A stretch of DNA of 64,000 nucleotides. Source: a candidate division NC10 bacterium CSP1-5 (lineage in GTDB: Bacteria > Methylomirabilota > Methylomirabilia > Methylomirabilales > CSP1-5). Under the pieces are notes generated by a model. It saw only the letters and a program-made list of their open reading frames with translations, searched no databases and was not told the DNA's origin. The stretch spans positions 87,871-151,870 of the forward strand of contig LDXR01000005.1 of NCBI GenBank assembly GCA_001443495.1. The letters run 5' to 3'. The stretch's first letter is position 1. Every line of letters starts with the position of its first letter. Made by a program: the position numbers and the translations under genes. Of the stretch, positions 17,505 through 25,985 are shown in pieces.

Positions 17505-18293
17505 TCAGCGTCCGCGGAAGACCGGCTTCCTTTTCTCCAGAAACGCGCGCCGCCCTTCCTGGAAGTCCTCGGTATCGAAGCAGGCAAAGATGAGCTTTTT
17601 CTCCTCGGGCGTGAGCCCCTCGAGGCCGGGATCGCGGAGCACCGTCTCGAGCATCTGCTTGTGCCAGCGATGGCTCAATGGCGCGGTGCCGGCGATCTCC
17701 GCGGCCACCTTTTCGGTGTAGGACTCGAGTTCGTCGAGGGGGACCAGGCGCGAGATGAGGCCGATCCGGAGTGCCTCCTCGGCTTCGACCAGCCGGGCCG
17801 TGAGCAGGATGTCCATGGTCATTCCGGAACCTATCAGCTGGACCAGTCGAGACATCTCCCGGTACCCCACTACGATCCCGAGCTTGGCGGTGGGAATCCC
17901 GAACCGGGCATTGTCGGCGGCGATCCGGAGATCGGCGGCCGTGGCCAGCTCGAGCCCACCCCCCACACAATAGCCGGCCACCATGGCGATCGTCGGCCTG
18001 GGGAGATGAGCGATCGCCTCCAGGCCCTCTTCGACCGCCGCGTGATACTTGCTGGCCAACGCGGAGTTCTTGCGTTGCTCCTCGAACTCCGCGATGTCGG
18101 CCCCGGCCGAGAAAGCCTGCGTCCCGGTCCCACGGAAAACCACCACCCTCACGTCGGCGTCGGCCTCGAGTTCGGCCATCAGGGCGGCGAGCCGGTGCCA
18201 CATCGCGTAGGTGACGGCATTGCGTTGCGCCGGTCGGTTGATGGTGATGATGGCAATCCCGTTGGCTCTAGCGAGCAGAATCTCTTGGCCCAT
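17505..18293 (-). CDS. Enoyl-CoA hydratase/isomerase family protein
   Basis: A 262-residue crotonase-fold protein. Both oxyanion-hole regions are present: SAGADIAEF near residue 65 and VAGYCVGGGLELATAADLRIA near residues 105-125. The first of these loops keeps the glutamate of GGGLELA. The second catalytic glutamate of true hydratases (the PE motif) reads PTAKLG here, and the following GGT loop reads GYREMS, so the reaction may not be hydration. The ATG at 18293 has AAAGGA upstream. The gene begins inside the end of the HExxH gene and is 27 bases from the CoA-transferase, so it belongs to the operon. Confidence 0.85.
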   Translation of the reverse strand: MGQEILLARANGIAIITINRPAQRNAVTYAMWHRLAALMAELEADADVRVVVFRGTGTQAFSAGADIAEFEEQRKNSALASKYHAAVEEGLEAIAHLPRPTIAMVAGYCVGGGLELATAADLRIAADNARFGIPTAKLGIVVGYREMSRLVQLIGSGMTMDILLTARLVEAEEALRIGLISRLVPLDELESYTEKVAAEIAGTAPLSHRWHKQMLETVLRDPGLEGLTPEEKKLIFACFDTEDFQEGRRAFLEKRKPVFRGR

Positions 18294-18735
18294 CGCGCAT
18301 CCTTTCCTCATCTCGAAAATGCTGTTCCACCGCCGTCGCCTGCCGCTCGAGTGTATCGCGCGAGTCGTTCTCTGTCATCCCCCAATAGACGAACTGAAAG
18401 TAGTGCGCCAATTCGTGGGCCAGCAGGTCCGGGCGGCTCGGCTCGACGACGATCAAGTTGGCCGAGGGGATGTAGGCAGAAAAGACCCGGCCCCCCGTGT
18501 CGAGACCGATGAGCGCCGCAAAGCGCTCCGGATCCATCTCATACCGCAGGACGATCTGCGGGCAGGGTCGGTCCTCCTCTACCCGGATATACATCAGTTC
18601 GGCCACCCGATCGAAGACCCGGCGCACCTCGCCGTCACCGCAGGCCCCCGCCGGCCTCGGGGTTGTTGCCAGGACGACCACGAGACCCGCGATCACTAGA
18701 GCTTGACGATGTCGAGAATAAACAGGCTGAGCCAT
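18268..18735 (-). CDS. Small secreted protein with HExxH motif
   Basis: The 155-residue product has a hydrophobic signal peptide (about residues 10-30, cut near AGACGD) and a zincin-type HELAHYFQ motif near residue 107. The C-terminal tail is charged. HExxH suggests a zinc-dependent peptidase-like domain, but the third ligand is not obvious and the family is unknown to me. It overlaps dctM by 40 bases at its start and the hydratase by 26 bases at its end. A GTG at 18696, abutting the dctM stop, is an alternative start. The tight overlap implies co-expression with a transporter operon. Confidence 0.6.
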   Translation of the reverse strand: MAQPVYSRHRQALVIAGLVVVLATTPRPAGACGDGEVRRVFDRVAELMYIRVEEDRPCPQIVLRYEMDPERFAALIGLDTGGRVFSAYIPSANLIVVEPSRPDLLAHELAHYFQFVYWGMTENDSRDTLERQATAVEQHFRDEERMRDGPRDSAR

Positions 18736-19973
18736 GGCACGTAGGTCACCAAGAGCGTCACGAAGACCAGCACCAGCGTGTAGACGTACCCTGCCTTGAA
18801 GACCTCCCAGAAGGGGATGTCGGCAATGGCCGCCGTCGTGAGGAGGACGGAGGCGACAGGCGGGGTCTGCTGCCCCACGCCCAGGTTGATGGTCACGATG
18901 ATGCCGAAGTGAATCGGATCGATCCCGAGCTTTCGGATCAGGGGCATCACGATCGGCACGATGAGGATGATCGCCGCAGCGCTGTGCAGGAACATCCCGG
19001 CGAGGAAGAAGAAGAGGTTCAGGAAGAGGAGGATCAGGTACTTGTTATTGGTCGTCTCGAGTATGGCCCGGGCGAACTTCTGGGGGACCTGCTCGGTGGT
19101 CAGATACCACCCGAGGACTGCCGAGGCGGCCACGATCACCATGACCGCAGCGGTCTGGAGCGACGAGTCCCTGAGGACGCGGACGAGAAAGTGCCACGAG
19201 ACCTCGCGGTATATAAACGCGCCGATGACAAGGGCCGCCACCGCCGCGAGCGCGGCGACCTCGGTGGCCGTCGCAATCCCCAAAAGGAAGCCGCCCCAGA
19301 TCACGACCGGGATCAAGAGGGCCCAGGTAGATTCCAGGGTGGCCGCGCCGACTCTGCGAAGGGAGAAGGCGTCTTCCACGGGGAAGTTGTACTTGCGCGC
19401 ATAGTAGTAGGACAGGAGCATCATGCACCCCCCGGCCAGGAAGCCGGGGACGAAGCCGGCGATAAAAAGCCTGGCCACCGATTCCTCCGCCATCCAGGCG
19501 TAGATGATCATGGGGATGCTGGGTGGGATCAGGATGGCGGCGCTGGCCGCGTTCGAGACCACGGCGGCGCTGAAGGCGCGGGGGTATCCCCGCTTCTCCA
19601 TGGCGGGGATGACCACCTTGCCGATGGCGGCCGCGTCGGCGACGGAGGAGCCCGAGATCTCGCTTTGGATCATCGTCGCCAGGATCGTGACCATCGAGAG
19701 TCCTCCGCGGATGTGTCCCACTACGGAGCTGGCGAGATTGACCAGGCGGAGTGAGATCCCGCCTGTCTCCATTAGGCCCCCGGCCAGGATGAAGAGCGGG
19801 ATGGCGAGAAGCGGAAAGCTTGAGGAACCCGCAAAGAGGTTCAGGGGGATGACCGTCAGCGGCGCCACCCCCTTTCCGACGAGGAAGATAGCGGTGCTGA
19901 GGACCAGAGCGTAACCGATCGGGACACCGATCGCCGTCAGGCCGAGGACGAAGGCAAGGATCAGCCATTCCAT
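18696..19973 (-). CDS. dctM: TRAP transporter large permease DctM
   Basis: This 425-residue inner-membrane protein has about 12 hydrophobic helices, the size and character of the TRAP large subunit that forms the sodium-driven transport channel. Family stretches include IPLFILAGGLMETGGISLRL, QSEISGSSVADAAAIGKVVI and NLGVGQQTPPVASVLL. It follows dctQ by 45 bases and completes a DctP-Q-M importer. TRAP systems import organic acids. The operon context suggests a 2-hydroxy acid or similar. Confidence 0.95.
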   Translation of the reverse strand: MEWLILAFVLGLTAIGVPIGYALVLSTAIFLVGKGVAPLTVIPLNLFAGSSSFPLLAIPLFILAGGLMETGGISLRLVNLASSVVGHIRGGLSMVTILATMIQSEISGSSVADAAAIGKVVIPAMEKRGYPRAFSAAVVSNAASAAILIPPSIPMIIYAWMAEESVARLFIAGFVPGFLAGGCMMLLSYYYARKYNFPVEDAFSLRRVGAATLESTWALLIPVVIWGGFLLGIATATEVAALAAVAALVIGAFIYREVSWHFLVRVLRDSSLQTAAVMVIVAASAVLGWYLTTEQVPQKFARAILETTNNKYLILLFLNLFFFLAGMFLHSAAAIILIVPIVMPLIRKLGIDPIHFGIIVTINLGVGQQTPPVASVLLTTAAIADIPFWEVFKAGYVYTLVLVFVTLLVTYVPWLSLFILDIVKL

Positions 19974-20018
19974 CGGAAATCATCCTCTGACGATCGAGGG
20001 TCGCCGAAGGCAGCGCCG

Positions 20019-20528
20019 TCACTCGGTTGCGTCACGTTGGGATCCCTCCTTCCCGAGCACCGCCCCCTGGAGGAGCCTGGCCAGGTCCGCCAGACTGACC
20101 AATACCATCAGCCCCCCGCTGATCGGGAGGACGCTGTACACCCAGCTCATCCGCACCCACTCCAGGGAAACCGCCGTCTCCACCCTGACCGCGACCATCA
20201 GAACCCAACCGTAATAGCAAAGGATGCCCTGGAAGATCAGGACGCACACCTCCGCACCCATGGCCACCCACCGGCGGGCCTCGGGCCGGAACCCCTCGAC
20301 GATGGTCTCGAAGGCGATGTGCTTGCGGTGGTACGCCGCCACGACCGCCCCGTAGAACGTCAGCCAGACGAGCAGGTACGAGGCGAATTCGTCGTACCAG
20401 ATGAGCGACGCATTCAGGACATAGCGGTAGAAGACCCCGAGCGTCACGACGACGACCATGGCGATGAGCAACAACATCGCCCACACGTCCGCCAGCGCCA
20501 TGAGCCACCGGTAGAGGCGCGACAACAT
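20019..20528 (-). CDS. dctQ: TRAP transporter small permease DctQ
   Basis: A 169-residue membrane protein with four predicted helices (about residues 13-35, 45-65, 85-105 and 130-155). It shows the DctQ-like LVWLTFYGAVVAAYHRKHIAFETI with the conserved histidine-containing cytoplasmic loop. The ATG at 20528 is favoured, with GGGAGG eight bases upstream. It lies between dctP and dctM, and a strong hairpin separates it from dctP. Confidence 0.9.
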   Translation of the reverse strand: MLSRLYRWLMALADVWAMLLLIAMVVVVTLGVFYRYVLNASLIWYDEFASYLLVWLTFYGAVVAAYHRKHIAFETIVEGFRPEARRWVAMGAEVCVLIFQGILCYYGWVLMVAVRVETAVSLEWVRMSWVYSVLPISGGLMVLVSLADLARLLQGAVLGKEGSQRDATE

Positions 20529-20573
20529 GGACGGACCTCCCGACGCCTGTATCATGCGCCCATTGCAAAGAAG

Positions 20574-20607
20574 GGCGCCGCCCCGGCCTCACGGCAGAGG
20601 CGGCGCC
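20574..20607 (-). promoter_or_regulatory. Hairpin between dctP and dctQ
   Basis: A perfect nine-base stem, GGCGCCGCC at 20574-20582 with GGCGGCGCC at 20599-20607, sits ten bases after the dctP stop and before dctQ. There is no T-run. This is the usual arrangement by which periplasmic binding-protein messages are stabilised or partly terminated, so that the binding protein is made in excess over the permease. Confidence 0.55.
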
Positions 20608-20616
20608 GCGCGCGAC

Positions 20617-21624
20617 TTACCTCAAGGACTGGATGAGCTTGACCAGGTCGCCGCCTCCCTTCACCTCTACGTCGAACTCGTGGTAGATGGGCGCGGAGGC
20701 CCTGATGAAACCGCTCCTGTCCACCTCGTTCATCTTCATCTGGCCGGTCGTCAGTTTGGCAGCCAATTCCTTGTCCAGCCGCTCGCCTTCGCTTCTGGCA
20801 AAGTCCCCGACTTCGACGGCGATCTTCTCGAGGGTCTGCTGGATGTCCTTGGGGAGCTTCTGCCAGAAGGCCTCACTAATGGCAGGGTAGGCCGGGGTGT
20901 AGACGTGGCCGGTCAGGGAGAGGTATTTCTGCACTTCGTTGAACTTCGCCGAGGCGATCTGGGGGAACGGGTTCTCTTGCCCGTCCATGACCCCGGACTG
21001 AAGCGCCGAGTAGACCTCGGCGAACGGCATGGGGGACGGATTCGCCCCGTAGGCCTTGAACATCTTGGCCCGCCAGACGCCGCCCGGAATGCGGAGCTTG
21101 ATTCCCTTCAGGTCGTCCGGCGCGTTGATGGGCCGGACGTTGTTGGTCACGTGCCGGAACCCGTTCTCCCAGTATCCGAGGAGGCGCATACCCTTGCCGG
21201 GAATCGGGGTGAACAGGGCGTCGCGGACACGCGGGTCCCCGGCGACCTTCTTCATGTGGGCCCGGTCCACAATGATATACGGCATCTCGAAGACGCCGAA
21301 CTTCGTCTCAACAGTGCTCATGATCGTGGAGGGGAGGAACATCTCGAGCGCCCCGATCTTGATCCCCTTGACCATGGCTTCGTCGGTTCCGAGCTGGCTG
21401 GAGTGGAAGGTTTTCACCTCCACTTTGCCCTTCAGCGCCGCATTCACGCGCTTTGCGTACTCGTTGGCCGTTATGTCAAACAGGGAGTTCGGAAATCCCA
21501 CGTGCCCGAACCGAATCTCGATGAGCGCGGCTCCCGTCGTCGGCGTCACGAACAGATGACTACCGCTGGCGATGGCGAAGATAATCAGGAGAACGGCTAT
21601 GAGGACCTTGCCCCATGTCTTCAT
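20617..21624 (-). CDS. dctP: TRAP transporter solute-binding protein DctP
   Basis: The 335-residue protein has a signal anchor/peptide (residues 7-32) and the DctP fold. FRHVTNNVRPINAPDDLKGI leads into KLRIPGG, whose arginine normally salt-bridges the substrate carboxylate. The helix motif SALQSGVMDGQENP follows. It therefore binds an organic acid in the periplasm and passes it to DctQM. The start overlaps the upstream dehydrogenase stop by four bases (ATGA), tying the importer to the enzyme that probably oxidises its substrate. Confidence 0.93.
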   Translation of the reverse strand: MKTWGKVLIAVLLIIFAIASGSHLFVTPTTGAALIEIRFGHVGFPNSLFDITANEYAKRVNAALKGKVEVKTFHSSQLGTDEAMVKGIKIGALEMFLPSTIMSTVETKFGVFEMPYIIVDRAHMKKVAGDPRVRDALFTPIPGKGMRLLGYWENGFRHVTNNVRPINAPDDLKGIKLRIPGGVWRAKMFKAYGANPSPMPFAEVYSALQSGVMDGQENPFPQIASAKFNEVQKYLSLTGHVYTPAYPAISEAFWQKLPKDIQQTLEKIAVEVGDFARSEGERLDKELAAKLTTGQMKMNEVDRSGFIRASAPIYHEFDVEVKGGGDLVKLIQSLR

Positions 21625-24539
21625 GGCATCTCCCTCCCTTTCCCTTGCTGTAGATGCGTGATGACTGCCTCCGAGAGAATCTCGGCAGGATGCCGGGCCC
21701 GGCGGCCGGTCCCGTGCAGGATTTGCTGTCGGCAGGAGACCCCCGAGGCAACGACCTCTGCGCCCTCGCCAGCGTTCTCGATCGCCGGAAACAGTCGCTG
21801 CCGCCCGATGGCAACCGAGAGGTCGTAGTGCTCTCGCTCAAAGCCGAAGGAGCCCGCCATCCCGCAGCAGCCGGCATCGATCTCCTTCACGCTGAGGCCC
21901 GGAATCAGGCGCAGGGCCTCGAGGGTCGGACGAGTTCCCACCAATGCCTTCTGGTGGCAGTGGCCGTGGACGAGGACGCGCCGCTCGGTCGGCCGAAAGG
22001 CGCCTGCACAATCCCCCCGCCGGCCGACGAGAAATTCCTCCAGCAGCAAGCTCTGCCGCGCCACCGCCTCGGCCTCCGGCCCCTCGGCGAGCTCCGGGAC
22101 CTCATCCCGCAGGGTCAACAGGCAGCTCGGCTCGCACCCCACGATGGGGATCCCTGACCTCACATACCGAGACAACCGCTCGACCGTCGCGCGAGCGCAC
22201 TGCGCCGCCTCGCGCAGGAGGCCCTTGGAGATCAAGGTCCGGCCACAGCAGCCGGCCTCCGCCAGGATCACCTGATACCCCAACCCCTCCAGGAGCCGCG
22301 TGGCCGCCATCCCCACCTCGGGATAGTGATAATTCATAAAGGTATCGGGGAAAAGGGCAACCGACCCCTTGGTCGACAGCGGCGAGGCACCCCGCCTGAG
22401 GAACCATTGCGTGAAGGTCACAGGGGTAAAAGGGGGCAACGGACGCCGCCGCTCGATGCCCACCAGATGATGGAGGACCCACCGGGTTGCGGGGATCGCC
22501 GTCGCCCAATTCGACAGCGGGGCCAACCGGCTCCCCCACTGCCCCAGCTTCGCGGCATGGGCAAAGAGCCGCGCGCGGAGGGGGATGCCGTTCTTCTCGT
22601 AGTAGCGCGCGAGGAACTCTGCCTTGAGCTTGGCCATATCGACGCTTGTAGGGCACTCGGCTTTGCAGGCCTTGCACTCGAGGCAGAGATCGAGCGCCCC
22701 GTAGAGTTCCGGCCCGCTCAGGGTCTCGGGCGGGAGCTCCCCCGAGAGGGCGGCCCGGAGGAGGTTGGCGCGACCGCGGGTCGTGTGTTCCTCCTCGCGC
22801 GTGACCATGTAGGAGGGACACATGCTCCCGTGCATCTTACGACAGTTCCCTACCCCCGAGCACCGTTCGACCGCGGCCGCGAAGCCCCCCTCATCGCGGA
22901 AGCGGTGGTGGGTCGTGACAGCGGCCGCCCGATACCCCGGGCCGTAGCGCAGGCGCCCGTTGACCGGTGGCGGATCGTCGCTGACGATCTTGCCCGGATT
23001 GAGGATACCGCGCGGGTCGAGGAGCGTCTTCACCTCCCGGAAGGCCTGTTCCAAGCCCCCGTACTGTCCCGTGATGTAAGGAGTCCGCGCCAGCCCGTCC
23101 CCGTGCTCGGCGCTGATGGTCCCCTTGAGATCCCATACGACCGCGTACGCTTCCTCGGCGATGGTCCGGATCAGGCCCACGTCCCGCGGTTCCTTCGGGT
23201 CGAGGAAGGGCAGGATGTGGAGGTTGCCGTCCCCGGCATGGCCGTAGATGCCGGCCATCACGCCGTGCTTCTCCAGGAGCGTGCGCATCCGACTGATGAA
23301 GTCGGGCAACCGGGTCGGATGCACGGCGGCGTCTTCAATGAAGGCCAGCGGCTTGCGGGGGCCTTTCACCTTGTTGGCGACCGCGCCGGCGACCTTCCGG
23401 ATGGCGACGATCCTCGCCTGGTCGGCTCGATCCGTCGCGAGGAGCATGCCGGTGGCCAGCCGGCTCTCCTCGAGCAGCCGTCGATGCGTCGCCGCCATGC
23501 GCTCCTCTACCTCCTCCGGACGCTCCCCCTCGTGCTCGAGGATCAGGATCGCCTCGATCCCCTCCGGGAGGAAGGGGCGGAGTTCGGGGTTCGCCTCGCG
23601 GCTGAAATCGAGGAGCTGCCGCTCGATGGCTTCGATCATGCTCGGCTGGAGCTCCCGGAGGAGGACCACGGCCTCTCCCATCTTCTCGAGGGCGTCGAAG
23701 GTGAGGAGCGCGATCGTCCGGTGCCTGGGATGATCCAGGATCCGGAAGCTCGCCTCGGTGAAGATCCCCAACGTCCCCTCCGATCCGGTCAAGAGCTGGC
23801 CGAGGTCGATCATCCCGTCTTGAACGACCCGCCAGAGGTTGTACCCGCAGTTGTTGTTGGTCACCTCCGGGGCCTTCGCTTTCAATTGATCGCCATAGCG
23901 GTTCAGGATGTCGAGGAGGCCTCTGTAGATCGGGCCCTGAACCGGGTCCGTGAGCAGCGCCGCGAGGCGGGGGCCGTTCCGGTCCACGGGCTCGGTCCGG
24001 ATCACCTCCCCGCTCGCCAGGACGACGTCGAGGGACTCCAGGTAATCACGCGTCGTGCCGTACTTGACCGAGTGAGCTCCTTTGCTGTTGGTGGCCAGCA
24101 TCCCGCCCAGGGCGCAGACGTCGCCGCTTGACGGGTCGGGAGGGAAATACTTGTTGTGCGCCTTGAGCGCCGTCGTAAGCGCCGTGAGCGTGCAGCCGGG
24201 CTCGACCCGCACCCGACCGTCGGCCGGCTCGAGCGCCGAAATCCGGTGCATGTACCGCGTGAAATCCAGGACGATCCCGGCGCCGAGCTCCTGCCCGCAC
24301 CGGCTGGATCCGCCTCCGCGGGGAATCACGGGGATGCCGCGGTCGGCGGCGTAGCGCACGGTCGCGATCACATCCTCGCAGCTCTTGGGGAAGACGACGC
24401 CGAGCGGCGTGATCCGATACATGCAGGCCCCGGTGCTGTAGAGCACCCGCGTCACCTCATCGAAGCGCACGTCTCCCCGGATGAGGGATTGCAGATCGGC
24501 GGCCACGGCCTGGAGTTTCGCGGCAAAGGCGTCGCTCAT
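21621..24539 (-). CDS. FAD-binding and Fe-S-binding 2-hydroxyacid dehydrogenase (GlcD-GlcF-type fusion)
   Basis: The 972-residue protein fuses a flavin dehydrogenase to an Fe-S/CCG module. An FAD_binding_4 domain (about 40-190, with PVIPRGGGSSRCGQ) is followed by an FAD-oxidase C domain (about 230-480, HAGDGNLHILPF). Two Fe-S sites come next, CSGVGNCRKMHGSMCPS and CLECKACKAECP (about 540-625). Two CCG segments follow, with CCGRTLISKG and CCGMAGSFGFE. Relatives oxidise D-lactate, glycolate or other 2-hydroxy acids and pass electrons to the quinone pool. It sits between a 2-oxoacid oxidoreductase and a TRAP importer, so 2-hydroxy acid to 2-oxo acid is the likely step. The exact substrate is unknown. 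Confidence 0.92.
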   Translation of the reverse strand: MSDAFAAKLQAVAADLQSLIRGDVRFDEVTRVLYSTGACMYRITPLGVVFPKSCEDVIATVRYAADRGIPVIPRGGGSSRCGQELGAGIVLDFTRYMHRISALEPADGRVRVEPGCTLTALTTALKAHNKYFPPDPSSGDVCALGGMLATNSKGAHSVKYGTTRDYLESLDVVLASGEVIRTEPVDRNGPRLAALLTDPVQGPIYRGLLDILNRYGDQLKAKAPEVTNNNCGYNLWRVVQDGMIDLGQLLTGSEGTLGIFTEASFRILDHPRHRTIALLTFDALEKMGEAVVLLRELQPSMIEAIERQLLDFSREANPELRPFLPEGIEAILILEHEGERPEEVEERMAATHRRLLEESRLATGMLLATDRADQARIVAIRKVAGAVANKVKGPRKPLAFIEDAAVHPTRLPDFISRMRTLLEKHGVMAGIYGHAGDGNLHILPFLDPKEPRDVGLIRTIAEEAYAVVWDLKGTISAEHGDGLARTPYITGQYGGLEQAFREVKTLLDPRGILNPGKIVSDDPPPVNGRLRYGPGYRAAAVTTHHRFRDEGGFAAAVERCSGVGNCRKMHGSMCPSYMVTREEEHTTRGRANLLRAALSGELPPETLSGPELYGALDLCLECKACKAECPTSVDMAKLKAEFLARYYEKNGIPLRARLFAHAAKLGQWGSRLAPLSNWATAIPATRWVLHHLVGIERRRPLPPFTPVTFTQWFLRRGASPLSTKGSVALFPDTFMNYHYPEVGMAATRLLEGLGYQVILAEAGCCGRTLISKGLLREAAQCARATVERLSRYVRSGIPIVGCEPSCLLTLRDEVPELAEGPEAEAVARQSLLLEEFLVGRRGDCAGAFRPTERRVLVHGHCHQKALVGTRPTLEALRLIPGLSVKEIDAGCCGMAGSFGFEREHYDLSVAIGRQRLFPAIENAGEGAEVVASGVSCRQQILHGTGRRARHPAEILSEAVITHLQQGKGREMP

Positions 24540-24543
24540 GACT

Positions 24544-25095
24544 TCACCGTCTGGATTCCGCGACCGCCTGGGCGGCCGCCTCGAGAGCCCGGAGGGCCTG
24601 CTGTCGTGCGCGACCCGACGTCTCTGCCCGGACCACCGCCGCGAGTGCCTTCTGGGTCATGACGCCTAAGAGAGCCGCTGTCGCAGCGGCCATCGGTAGC
24701 GCCAGGTCCGTGGCGAATCGCCGGGCGATCGCGTCGAGATCGGCGACCGCGGTCCGGGCCCGGCCTTTCAGGGAGACCGGCGACCTGCCGTTGACCAGCA
24801 CGACTCCGGTCTCTTTGAGCCCGGCGGTGACATCGACCGCCGTCAGGATGCTCGCATCCGTCACCGCTACCAGATCCAGGACGTACTCCTGGGAGGTGCT
24901 TTCGATCGGCTCGGTGGCCACCCGCAGGTGCGCCGCCTCGGGCACGTAGCCCCGGAGGAAGAGCCAGGGCGGCCGGAACTGGACCTGCTTCCCCTCATGG
25001 AGCGCCGCCGTCGCCAGCAGGCGTGCGGCGTCGACGAAGGGGGCCGTGTGATCGTAACGGGGAAGGCGGCGGCCGTGGAAGCGGAGCTCCTTCAC
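24544..25095 (-). CDS. 2-oxoacid:ferredoxin oxidoreductase gamma subunit
   Basis: The 183-residue protein has the gamma-subunit pattern of pyruvate-type oxidoreductases. An N-terminal FHGRRLPRYDHTAPFVDAARLLATAA replaces the usual glycine-rich GRGGQG start. YVPEAAHLRVATEPIESTSQ then precedes the dimer-interface domain. It starts at a GTG whose last two bases form the TGA stop of the beta gene (GTGA overlap), the strongest kind of coupling. The frame continues upstream to 25335 only as a shadow of the beta gene. Confidence 0.82.
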   Translation of the reverse strand: MKELRFHGRRLPRYDHTAPFVDAARLLATAALHEGKQVQFRPPWLFLRGYVPEAAHLRVATEPIESTSQEYVLDLVAVTDASILTAVDVTAGLKETGVVLVNGRSPVSLKGRARTAVADLDAIARRFATDLALPMAAATAALLGVMTQKALAAVVRAETSGRARQQALRALEAAAQAVAESRR

Positions 25096-25973
25096 GGGGT
25101 GGCCCTCCAGCTTTCGTCGACACGCTTCTGGAGACGTTGCGCCTCGCGACGGCCGAGATGCGCGAACCGCCGCTGGAGCGCGAGATATTCGCGCACCGGC
25201 CGACGCCGTTTCGGGCGGTAGCTGATCTTCATCCGCCCGTCCGTGATCTCGTAGAGCATCCACATCCCTGTCTCGACGGCCGCCCGTGTGACCTCGATGG
25301 TCTGGTCGTGGGGATAGCCCCAAGCGATGGGACACGGGCTGAGCACGTGCAGATACCGAAACCCCCGGACGCGGGCGGCGCGCTTGAGCTTCGCCCGGTA
25401 GTCCGCAAGATGCGAGACCGCGGCCGTCGCGACGTAGGGGACGCCGTGCGCGGCCATGATGCGGGGTGCATCCTTCTTCAGTGTGGGGACGCCTCCCGGC
25501 GTGGTCGGCGTGCGGGCCCTGACCGGCGAGCTGGAGGTGGCCTGCCCCTGCGTGTTCATCGCGACTTCGTTGTCGTAGCAGATGTAGAGGATGTTTTCGT
25601 TGCGACTCGCGGCCCCCGACAGGGCCTGGAAGCCGATGTCGAGCGTCCCGGAGTCCCCGGCAAAGCAGACGACCTGCACGTCCCGCATGCCGCGCGCATC
25701 ATAGGCATGCCGCAGCCCGGTCGCCGCGGCCGGCGCGCTTTCGAAAATCCAGTGGACGAAGGGGACTGCCCACGAGGCGTTGGTATAGGAGAGGCTGAAG
25801 GTGGCCGCGCAACTCGCCGGGCATATCACGGCCATCTTCGGCCCGAGCAGCTCGGCCAACAGATCGGCCGCGGGGAGGGCTCCGCAGCCCTCGCACGCGG
25901 TCCCCTTCATCACCGGCGGCAGGCTGAAGCGCCGCGAGCGGGGGATCGTCGGCAGTGGTGCGGGTCGGCCCAT
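25092..25973 (-). CDS. 2-oxoacid:ferredoxin oxidoreductase beta subunit
   Basis: The 293-residue subunit binds thiamine diphosphate and the proximal 4Fe-4S cluster. Visible marks are the cysteine pair in GTACEGCGAL (about residues 26-31), a TPP/Mg-binding CFAGDSGTLDIGFQALSGA near residue 105 with YDNEVAMNTQGQ downstream, and the cysteine in SPCPIAWGY near 225. Together with alpha and gamma it oxidatively decarboxylates a 2-oxo acid to acyl-CoA and reduces ferredoxin. No delta (two-cluster ferredoxin) subunit is encoded beside it, so a separate ferredoxin must accept the electrons. Confidence 0.9.
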   Translation of the reverse strand: MGRPAPLPTIPRSRRFSLPPVMKGTACEGCGALPAADLLAELLGPKMAVICPASCAATFSLSYTNASWAVPFVHWIFESAPAAATGLRHAYDARGMRDVQVVCFAGDSGTLDIGFQALSGAASRNENILYICYDNEVAMNTQGQATSSSPVRARTPTTPGGVPTLKKDAPRIMAAHGVPYVATAAVSHLADYRAKLKRAARVRGFRYLHVLSPCPIAWGYPHDQTIEVTRAAVETGMWMLYEITDGRMKISYRPKRRRPVREYLALQRRFAHLGRREAQRLQKRVDESWRATP

Positions 25974-25985
25974 GGCGGTTTCTCC

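Noticed and set aside
18663-19754. 363-codon plus-strand open frame
   Set aside because: It is antisense to dctM. The product is rich in D, R, H and G with no domain pattern.
22326-24131. 601-codon plus-strand open frame
   Set aside because: It lies wholly opposite the FAD/Fe-S dehydrogenase, whose domains and motifs are clear. The product is a proline/arginine-rich shadow typical of GC-rich DNA.
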